Shown here: positions 55,457 to 64,000 of the stretch, piece after piece | Numbering within the stretch: position 1 is the first letter of the stretch | Layout of the letters: the number at the start of each line of letters is the position of its first letter | The notes under the pieces: model-generated | What the model was told of the DNA's origin: nothing | Seen by the model: only the letters and a program-made list of their open reading frames with translations | Databases searched by the model: none | NCBI RefSeq assembly: GCF_000516985.1 | Contig: NW_006917092.1 | Span: 2,868,619 to 2,932,618 of the forward strand | Direction of reading: 5' to 3' | DNA from: Pestalotiopsis fici W106-1 | Lineage: Eukaryota; Ascomycota; Sordariomycetes; Amphisphaeriales; Sporocadaceae | DNA length: 64,000 nucleotides | Translations under genes and position numbers: made by a program

Positions 55457-56591
55457 ATGAAGCAGTGGATCACAAACCAGGATGGGCTCGAGAACATCAA
55501 GCTGGTGGATGCTCCTGCCCCCGACGCTGCTGGGCTGAAGGAAGGAGAGGTTCTGGTCAAAGTGAACCGCGTCTCGCTAAACTACCGCGACACCGAAGGT
55601 CAGTTGCATTTATACGATGCCGTCTCCGAAAACCATAATCCAACTAAATGCTAATCCAAACATGACAGTCGTAATGGGCCTATACGGGCACCATGACTCC
55701 ATGAAGCAGGGGGCCAGTGCATTGGTGCCTTGCTCCGACATTTGCGGTACTGTCGTAAAGGTTGGTGCAGGCGTGACGACACTGAAGGAGGGAGAGAGAG
55801 TCATGGCGACTTTCAACCAGACACACGTCAAGGGCCAGATCCAAGAAAAAGACATGGGGTCTGGTCTTGGCCTCCCAAACCCGGGCTGTCTGACCGAATA
55901 CCGCGTATTCCCGGACTATGGTCTCGTCGTGGTACCCGGCTATATGTCGGATGAGGAGGCCGCCACCCTGCCCATTGCTGCCGTCACGGCGTGGATGAGC
56001 ATCAATGGCTTTCAGCCAGTCGGCCAGGCGCTGACCGGGAGCGACAAGGTCGTCCTCCTCCAGGGCACGGGCGGCGTCTCCGTCTCGGGCCTGCAGATCG
56101 CCAAGGCGCTCGGCTTGACCGTCATTGTGACGTCGTCGTCGGACGACAAGCTGGCGCGTGCCCGAGCCATGGGCGCAGACCATACCATCAACTACCGGAC
56201 GACGCCAGAGTGGCAAAAGACGGTGCTGGAGATCACAGGCGGCAAGGGCGCCGACGTGGTGCTCGAGACGGGCGGCGCGGAAACGCTGGCCAAGTCGTTT
56301 GAGTGTGTCGCCTTTGGCGGGCTCATTAGCTGCATCGGCTACCTGTCGGGCAAGGAGGATGCCCCGGGCAGCCGCATGAACACCAACTTGTTGGCGCTCA
56401 AGCGCAATGTCACACTCAAGGGCATCCTCAACGGGCCCAAGGACCGCTTCGAGGAGATGCTCGGCGTGTATGAAAAGGCACAGATTCACCCCGTGGTCGA
56501 CAGGACGTTTGAGTTTGTCGAGGCTAAAGAGGCGTTCCAGTATCTCTATGGTGGTAAGCACTTTGGAAAGGTCGTCATCAAGGTGGCGTAA
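55457..56591 (+). CDS. zinc-type alcohol dehydrogenase-like MDR oxidoreductase
   Basis: 354 residues. Exons are 55457..55598 and 55669..56591; the 70-nt intron (GTCAGT donor) splits RDTEV. The N-terminal GroES-like half is seen in VLVKVNRVSLNYRDTE and PCSDICGTVVKVGAGVTTLKEGE. The Rossmann fold has VLLQGTGGVSVSGLQIAKAL, then GADHTINYRTTPEW and GGKGADVVLETGGAETL. This is the NAD(P)H-dependent medium-chain reductase family (YogA/quinone-reductase-like branch). The catalytic-zinc Cys/His set is not complete, so it may be zinc-free. The substrate is unknown; cytosolic. It converges with a second MDR gene with only 113 bp between stop codons. Confidence 0.92.
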
Positions 56592-56704
56592 GCTTGAAGC
56601 TGGGCGGACTATGTCAATGAAGTAATATACACGATTCCCACGTATAGTTCCGATATTGTGTTACCTGGCATTATCACTTCGTACTCTTGATGGCGCTGCC
56701 AATG

Positions 56705-57939
56705 TTATGCTTCATCTACGACAACAGCCATCTTTGCACCTCCACCCCCAGCTTCCAGAATCTCGTGAACTTTCTGGATCTCATCTAGCTGGAATGTTTT
56801 CACTGGGATCTTCACCCGACCCGCTTCAACATCTCTAATTAGCGCCTCGAAAGGCATCATCATGAAATCCTCGGGACCGCCACCATATACGCACAACCTG
56901 GCACGGTTGGGAAGGTCCATGAACAGGTCCAGGTCATCGACTATCCACTCGCCGCTCTGCATTCCAGACACACAGACAGTTCCCTTGGGAACTACGCATT
57001 TAAGGGAATCCCGCACGGTGGTGGCACCGACAAGTTCGAGCACGACGTTAAAGGGCCCCTTGCTACCAGAACTCATAAGGATCTGGTCCGCAATCTTGCC
57101 GTCATCAATGAGAACCTCGTCGGCGCCGGCATCGCGCAGCATCTGCTCGCGGTCAAGGGAACGCGTGGTCGCCGCGATGCGGGATGCGCCCAGCCGCCGG
57201 GCCAGTTGAATGGCGCAGAGACCGATGGAGCTGGTGGCGCCCCGGATCAGCAGACTCTGGCCGGCCTTGAGGTCCAGACCCTGTACCAGCGAGCCCCAGG
57301 TCGTCTGGAGCATCTCTGGCAGGGCCGCGAGAACGCTGATGGGAAGGTTGGTGGGCGGGACTAGAATAGATCTTTAGAACAAAATTTCCTCTACATGATT
57401 GGGAAAAGATGCAGAGTTGTGACTGGCTTACTCGGTCGCATATTTGCTTCTGCCACGCAGGTATATTGGGCGTAGGAGCCGGGGATCTGACGGCCGAGAC
57501 CACCCATACATGTAGCTAGCGGTCTTTGATTAGTATCCTTACCCGTGGCACATGAGATATCTCGAGGGTGAACCTACCGACCCGAGTCCCGAGTGGATAT
57601 TTGATGGTTCTCTGGGAAGCCGTATCGTGATAGGCGACAACCGTGCCGATGCACTCGATGCCCAGGATCCGGGGAAACGTCACACCTGGAGAATGACCCT
57701 GACGAGTGTACATCTCTACGAAAGACGCATGATTAATCGGGATTTCCTCACTACTCAAGATGAAAACTATGTTTACCGGCACGGTTTATGCCAAACCCCA
57801 GGACCTGGAGAAGGACCTGACCCTCTCCTGGGCTGGGGATGGGTATATCTCGAAGATGAAGGACATTGACGGGACCGGTCTTGTCGCACACAACGGCGCG
57901 CATTGTCTGAGACTGTCTAGCAGTCGCTTGCGAAGCCAT
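56705..57939 (-). CDS. MDR quinone oxidoreductase-like enzyme
   Basis: 346 residues from four exons: 57939..57777, 57715..57578, 57515..57432 and 57360..56705; introns of 61, 62 and 71 nt, phases consistent. The GroES-like half includes LRDIPIPSPGEGQVLLQVLG, RILGIECIGTVVAYHD and GLGRQIPGSYAQYTCVAEA. The coenzyme-binding fold is SLLIRGATSSIGLCAIQLAR with AGADEVLIDDGKIADQI and NVVLELVGATTVRDSL; the C-terminal helix is DEIQKVHEILEAGGGGAKMA. It is an NADPH-dependent quinone or enone reductase by family; no zinc-ligand set is visible. It is tail to tail with another MDR gene but differs in intron number and sequence, so the pair is not a recent duplication. Confidence 0.9.
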
Positions 57940-59659
57940 GATGGAAATGTTTCTACATAGAGGTCGTAGACTTGATGGAAGCATGCCAAAAATATCAAAT
58001 TGATTATTGTCTCTGTCTATCTCATGTCTTCCCCTTGGTGGCAAAAGAAGTGCACTGGTTCCTTGCCCATTCTCGCCTGTATATGTTTTGCCCCGCGCAT
58101 GCCATCGGAGCTGAGGCCAAAGCTGCACAATTCCGAAAGTATATGTATGGAATCCGATACAACGGCAAAACTTAAAAGATTGAAATGGACAGGAACCCGT
58201 TTGTGTAAGATTCCCTTCCCCCCCTTTTTGGAGAGAGAAAACATTGACTTTTTGCTGCAAGTCGATTCGTCGTCCTCTTTCCATTTCCAGATTTCGGATC
58301 ACAACGGAACGAGCATTAATGACTAGTGTCCCGTGCCCCAGCTCCGGGGGTGGGACACACACGTTTGGCGCGCATTGAATACAAGCAAGCACTAGCGGCT
58401 GCGAGGTGACTTGTTTACAAATCCATCAATCGGCATAGCCAGTTGGCCGGATGAGTCGGACTTTACTCCAGGAGATTGTCGCTCTGCTAAACTACCCGTG
58501 AACGGTGCCGACCTGCGCCGTTGAAGGACTAGAAAAGAGACGGGCTGGCGATAAAGTGTTGTGAGTCAGCCGGATGCTACCGTTTAGTGGTAGGGAAGTA
58601 CTGTGTAAGTAGTAGTGATGATGGCGAGGGAGTAGGTCGCAATTGGGATCCGTGACAACGCAGCAGATCAACTGATCAAGAGTTGGTCTGCAATGTAATT
58701 CCAACAAGTGGTGATTTACCCCTTGAGTGACTTATCAGACACTCATTTCCAGTAAACATTTATGGCTCATTCCTGGCAATACATTGTTGTACATATGGGG
58801 AGAGGCTTGGGGGGCGGCTGTTCATTGACCGGTAGGCGAAACTGCCTAAGCAGATAGATGTGCACCAACCCACATCTAATGCACTACGTAATGCAGTTGG
58901 CAGCGAATCTGAGCTGCGCCTACCTTAATATTTTAGCTTGTGCAATGCGCGAAAGCCGGGTATAACAACGGGAAGTGATGACTTTATCCCCCTACCAGCT
59001 ACCTACCCAGCCCTATCGGAAGCAATCGCCAAGCGCTACCCTTGTCAGTCAGAAGGAACAAGCCTCGATCGAGTAGAGAGCCTCATCGAAGTCGAACTGA
59101 GACCTAGAAACAGACGGTATCAGTTAGATTTGCATCAAGCATGATGTTTTCCCTTTGACGAGTAAGTGGAAACAATCACAAGATATAGGAGAACGCCAAG
59201 TAGATTCTAGAAGCGACTTGGGTTTCGAGGTATCCGTCTTTACAATGGGGAAAGGTCACCGGGATTCGATTGCTTGAAATGTCAATAGCCAAAAAGAAGA
59301 AAAAAGAAAAAAGAAAATCCCGGAATTGGGAACGGGTTTCAAAAAGAGCTTGCCCCTGGTTGGTGGGATGCGAGTCCAGTAACCTTGCAGAACCGATGAC
59401 GGCGTCCCCATTAGTACCTATACAGCCAATAGCCACATGCACAACTGATGGGAAAAAAACAAAGGTCAAAGGGAAGGAAGGGGGTTCGTTCCAGAGGCCA
59501 GCCCAAGGGGATTGATTCGATTGATCTTCACCAAGGCCTTTTCCACCATCCTTGAAAAAGAAGGTCTTAGCCTCCCCGCGGGCGACTGCCGGGCTTGACT
59601 CAAAAGCCATGCGAACCGGCAGCTCTGCCGGGAGGTCACAGGTTATGACAAGTTCGTAA

Positions 59660-59696
<37 letters not shown>

Positions 59697-60459
59697 CTCC
59701 TAGAACCGGGCTCCTGGCTCTCATGACAACGATATAGGTGCGACCTTTTCTGCAAGCGTCTTTGTCTCTGTTATGTATCATCTCTAACAGTACCTTGTAG
59801 GTTAGGTAGCTTTTGTGTGAATACTTGGGTTCCATTGGTAATGTAAGTACCTAGGTAGGTGCCATCCATGACCAGGGGGGTCTGGTCCCTCTGGTTGCTT
59901 GCTATCCCAAGGTGTGTACTGGGCGATAGGTAGCGCCTTTTTCGTCCTATCTGCAGCAATTTCTCTTGGCTATCAACGGCTACTTTTTTCTTCTCCAAAA
60001 CTCTAACTTCTCGAGATCGACGTCACGTCTTCTAGCATTGGACCCGTTGTCGATTACTTCATTTCCTCCTTTTCATGAGAGCAGAAGAAACAGAAGAAAA
60101 TAACATTATCTTCTGCGGCATTTAACGGTTTTCCTCGTGGGCGACATCTTGAACATAAATGTGACCCGAGGCTGCATCCATCCAAGCGCCAAATTTTACG
60201 GAGTCTTTTTCAGGATCGCTAAAGGCTCCAAAAAGAGAGACAGGATAGGACAGGCTCCAGAGCGTGCCCCCCAGTCTATTTCAGTACCTTATTAGTGCGT
60301 TAGCACGGCAGCGCTTCCTTCTGTTCCACCTCAAGCTCCGGCTCAGCTCAGCGCAAAGCTTCCAAATTTATTTCCTGCTACTAATACTTGCACAACGCAG
60401 CCACTTACTACATACTCCGTCTTTGTCGGAAAACTCCCACCCAAGTTTCCTCGCGCCGC
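57940..60459. other. gene-free region upstream of the Zn2Cys6 gene
   Basis: 2.5 kb. It contains a hexanucleotide microsatellite (59661-59698) and C/T-rich promoter-like sequence near 60260-60450. The minus-strand frame at 59176-59835 merely translates the microsatellite as an Arg-Ala repeat. No gene is supported. Confidence 0.4.
59661..59698 (+). repeat. (CTCTGG)6 microsatellite
   Basis: Six perfect CTCTGG units followed by a partial one, in non-coding sequence upstream of the transcription-factor gene. Confidence 0.95.
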
Positions 60460-63400
60460 ATGGCTACCGAGTCTCCTCACGACGGTTCTAGTCCGATGGA
60501 GGCTTCTCCCGACTACGAGCCTGACCCCAATCATGACTCCTCCAACACGCCCGCCAATTCCACCCCTCGCGATGCTCCCGGCGCTGCCATTGCGGGGTCC
60601 ATGCCCGGTATCAGCCACTCGGCCTCGGGCGCCACGGTCATTGATCCCAGCGTTGAGCCCTCTTCGACCCTGAACCCGAGGTCCTGTGTTACCTGCAGAC
60701 GGAGGAAGGTTCGCTGTGATAAGCATATGCCCTGTGGAAACTGCCGCAAAGCCCGCATCTCCTGCATCTTTCCAGCGCCCGGCAGGGCCCCACGCCGCCC
60801 GCGACCCAGGGACCCCAATGCACCGCCAAAGCAGACGAGTGAGCGAGAGGTTGAGTTGGTCAAGCGTCTGAGAAAGCTCGAGGGTATAGTGGAGGAGCTG
60901 AGCGGGCAGATTGAGGTTGAGGCGCGACACCCTTCCAGCGCTGGCGAGTCTCCCGAGGAATCTGGTCATGATGCGGAACGGAGACGCCAGGACTCTGGCG
61001 GCGTTTTATCTCCACATTCTCTTCAATTGTCGGGATACCCAACAGTATCTGCGGCTCCCGGCCGTCTTATAACGTCGGGCAATTCCAGCTGGGGACCGTT
61101 GCAGAGCCCAACCATGGGCGTTAACAAGCACTTTGGCCGGCTTGTCTTGAATGACAAGGGCAAGACTCGCTATGTCAGCAATGCTTTCTGGTCAAAAATG
61201 AACGACGAGGTGAGTAGCGCAGTCGTAAGATCATGCGGCATATGCTGACAACGGCTTGACAGCTTGCGCAGCTGAGAGCCGAGACCCAAAAACTAACCGA
61301 CGAGGAAACTCTCAACTCTGAAGACGACGGCAGCACCCCTGATGTAGACCACCCACAGAATGAGCTCTTGACCGACCACCACGCTTTTGTACTTGGCTAC
61401 AGGTCGTCTGATGTTGACTTGCGCAAATTGCATCCCCTGCCGTCCCAGATTCCCTTTATTTGGCAGGTTTATGTCGAGAATGTGGATCCATTGGTAAAAA
61501 TACTTCATGTTCCTACAATGAACCCAATCATCAGAAAAATACGAAGTGACATGGACAACCTACCGGCTGGGTTAGAGGCTTTGATGTTCTCTATATACTA
61601 TGCAGCGATTACTTCACTGGAAGATGATGAGGTAAGCTTTATACAGTTCTGTGCATGACAAGGGCAATCGCTTATCGACAATCAACAGGTCAAGACAAAT
61701 TTTGGTGCGGAAAAGTCCCACCTGATAAGACAGTTTCGATACGGCACAGAACAGGCTCTCGCGAAAGCCAACTTTCTCAACACATCAGACCTTGTCGTCA
61801 TCCAGGCATTTGCACTCTTTTTAGTCTTGGTCCGCCGTTATGATGACAGCCGTTTCTCATGGACCCTCACTGGTCTCCTCATTCGGATCAGCCAATCTAT
61901 CGGCACACATCGAGAAGGCACGCACTTTGCCAATCTCAAGCCTTTCGAGATTGAAATGCGGCGTCGGCTTTGGTGGGCCATCTGTATTCTGGATTTGCGG
62001 TCAGCCGAGGATCAGGGGACAGAGTTGACAATTGCCGAGCACACCTTCGATACGCAATTCCCATTGAATATCAACGATAGCGACATCAGTCCCGATATGA
62101 CGGACTTTCCTAAGGAACGAGTTGGGGCTACAGACATGACGTTTTCCCTGATCCGATACGAAATCTGCAGCCTCGCTCGAAGATTGCATGCTGCCAGTAA
62201 TCCAATGAACCCATGCCCCAGGGACACACAGCTGTCATTGGAACAGCGCGAGCAGATGCTCCTCGAAATGTATGGAAGAGTGGAGGATCGTTATTTGAAA
62301 CCTTGCAACGACCAAGATGGTGACCTACTCCACTGGGTTGCTGCTGCTATCGCACGCCTGATCATGGCCAAAATGAGTCTGATCATTTATCAACCAATCC
62401 TATTTCCCGCCAATGGAGAGGACATTTCACAAGAAGTACGCGACAGGATATTCCTCTCCTCTACCGAAGTCGTAGAATACAACCGCCTGCTCAACACGGA
62501 GCCAAAGTGCAAGCAGTATCGCTGGCTATTCCAAACCTATACCCAATGGCATGCAGTGGCCTACCTCCTGCTAGAAGTCTGTCGCCGCCCATGGTCCAGC
62601 TCAGTAGAAAGAGCCTGGCTGGCCTTGAGCAACTCCTTCAGCGACACGGACCCGGATGAATTCCAGAAGCTTGCCCAGCACAAGGGCGTATGGTTACCCC
62701 TAAAGAGACTCTTGCTCAAGGCCGGGCGCCATCGGGACGAAGAATTGGCCCGGCTGCAAGCAGATCCCGAGGTGGCCCAGCAACTTGAGGACAGTTCTTA
62801 CAAGACACCATCGGCAACGTTTTCCAACCTTCCCAGTACAGTGCGAGAGACAATCGCGCAAGACCGCTGGCGTAAGTTGGTTGGTCTGCCAGTCCCAGAA
62901 CGAAAACCCCATGGCTTTTGCTTCAACAAAGATGTTCCTACATCAAATACTCAAACTCAGGCACTGCCCGAGGCCCAGCAGAATGGTCAACCGCAACCCA
63001 ATGCCCAGCAACCTAATTTCACGCAAACAGATCTCGATTATATAAGTGGCGTTATGACACAGCCAGAGTTTAACCCAGCTGACTTTTGGTCCGTGGCGTT
63101 TACCGAAGGCTCGGCGAATATCGCTAGGCAAGCAATATTTGGCAATGGCATACAGACAGGCACCTTGCCAACGCCTCAGCAGCCACAACCACAATCAGCG
63201 CCGTTAATGCCACCGGCGTTAACAAGCAACGGTAGCCCCATCACAAGCAAAGGTGGAATCGCGTTTCCCCGCGACAGCTCGTCTACTCCTGGCAATATGA
63301 TTACACCTCAAACGGCGGGAAATACCCCAATTAATCAACCTGCTGTGCTGTCCCAGGCTACTGGCATGATTGATGACAATGCCCCACCATGGTTGTGGCC

Positions 63401-63584
63401 GAATGCATGGAAGTGGAATGATACTGATGCAAACAGCAACATGCTTGCTAACACACAAGACGTGGACGTCAACATGGAAGAAGACTTCAACTGGCAAGAT
63501 TGGCAGCAGAGTATTCGTGGGTTTGAGCTAGATGCTGGTCTTGGGTCAGGAATGACTGGAGGCGGATTTTCAGGCGGCGTCTAG
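60460..63584 (+). CDS. Zn2Cys6 fungal transcription factor with middle homology region
   Basis: 1004 residues from exons 60460..61209, 61263..61631 and 61689..63584; introns of 53 and 57 nt, all phase 0. MATESPHDG was chosen over an upstream in-frame ATG at 60388 that adds leader-like sequence. The binuclear zinc cluster is complete: Cys76, 79, 86, 92, 95 and 102 (C-x2-C-x6-C-x5-C-x2-C-x6-C; CVTCRRRKVRCDKHMPCGNC). A basic linker and a short coiled coil (VELVKRLRKLEGIVEELSGQ, about 127-148) suggest dimer binding to DNA. The fungal_trans domain follows (FALFLVLVRRYDDSRFSWTL, GTHREG, FEIEMRRRLWWAICILDLRS). The C-terminus is Gln/Asn/Pro-rich with acidic and Trp patches, an activation-domain look. 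Target genes cannot be inferred. Confidence 0.94.
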
Positions 63585-64000
63585 GCAGCAATCTCGTTTG
63601 TATGTTTGTGCGTGTGTATGTATGAGAGAGAGAAAGAGAGAGTCCCGGTACTTTCCTCTGTGACAGTCGTCAAGTATATACGGGGATGTGGGTCTGTTGA
63701 CGGACCACTATTGGTGGTACATGACGGATGATATGATGCTTTACCTGGCGTGAGGTAGGAATGATACCCTTGTTTATTAGCTGCAGTCATATTTTTTTTT
63801 TTTAGATGGGACGGGATATTGGCTGGGATAGAGGAGTCTAAGCAGTTCTGATTGATTTTCAAGACGCGTTTGCTGGAATCCTTCTCGCACGAGCATGTCG
63901 CGTAGTCATGTGCTTGCAATCTATGGGAGGGCAGTGAGCGCTCTTTGAATTGAGCCGAAGTCCGGCATTTACTACCAGATCCTATACCCCTCGGCAAACT
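63585..64000. other. 3' flank of the transcription-factor gene to window end
   Basis: Contains a short GA repeat (GAGAGAGAGAAAGAGAGAG near 63626-63641) and a T11 tract at about 63792-63802. No gene is seen. Confidence 0.4.

Noticed and set aside
59176..59835. 219-codon minus-strand frame with Ala-Arg repeat
   Set aside because: The repeat is only the translated CTCTGG microsatellite and the rest has no coding features.

Overview
The window is nuclear DNA of a filamentous ascomycete, most likely a Sordariomycete. The signs are short introns (about 53-129 nt) with GT..AG ends and CTAAC/CTGAC-like branch sites, roughly 50% GC, and typical Pezizomycotina gene families: a Zn2Cys6 regulator, a NACHT protein, PL3 and GH3 enzymes, a GPI cell-wall protein and an ACS-family MFS carrier. 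A run of exactly 100 N shows a draft assembly. No rRNA, tRNA, CRISPR or intact transposon was recognised.

Layout. 1-6.1 kb is a housekeeping block: a partial secreted metallophosphoesterase facing mitochondrial GatA, then two spliceosomal genes, PRP38 and ISY1, on the minus strand. 7.7-9.2 kb holds a GNAT acetyltransferase and a small Cys-containing orphan. 9.9-17.8 kb holds two large minus-strand genes in tandem: a NACHT (NLR-like) protein and a 1212-residue protein of unknown family. 19.8-35.6 kb is accessory and largely extracellular: pectate lyase (PL3), a second GNAT, a secreted tyrosinase, a repeat-rich GPI-anchored wall protein interrupted by the N gap, a GH3 beta-glucosidase and an MFS permease. 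40.7-43.4 kb has MsrA and a mitochondrial Bax-inhibitor/GHITM-type protein. 51.8-63.6 kb has a large protein with two cyclic-nucleotide-binding domains, an F-box and LRRs, a convergent pair of MDR oxidoreductases, and a Zn2Cys6 transcription factor.

Two long stretches, 35.6-40.65 kb and 43.4-51.8 kb, contain no intact gene. They carry protein-like fragments broken by single-base shifts, homopolymer A tracts and a short hairpin.

Exon structures were worked out by hand from splice signals, frame and family motifs. Where I give them, the phases close without stops. The most interesting item is the cNMP-binding/F-box/LRR fusion at 51.8-54.7 kb: both nucleotide-binding cassettes keep their Glu and Arg, and an RRGS motif lies in the linker, which suggests a cyclic-nucleotide-controlled SCF-type ubiquitin ligase adaptor. 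Second are the NACHT gene and its orphan neighbour.
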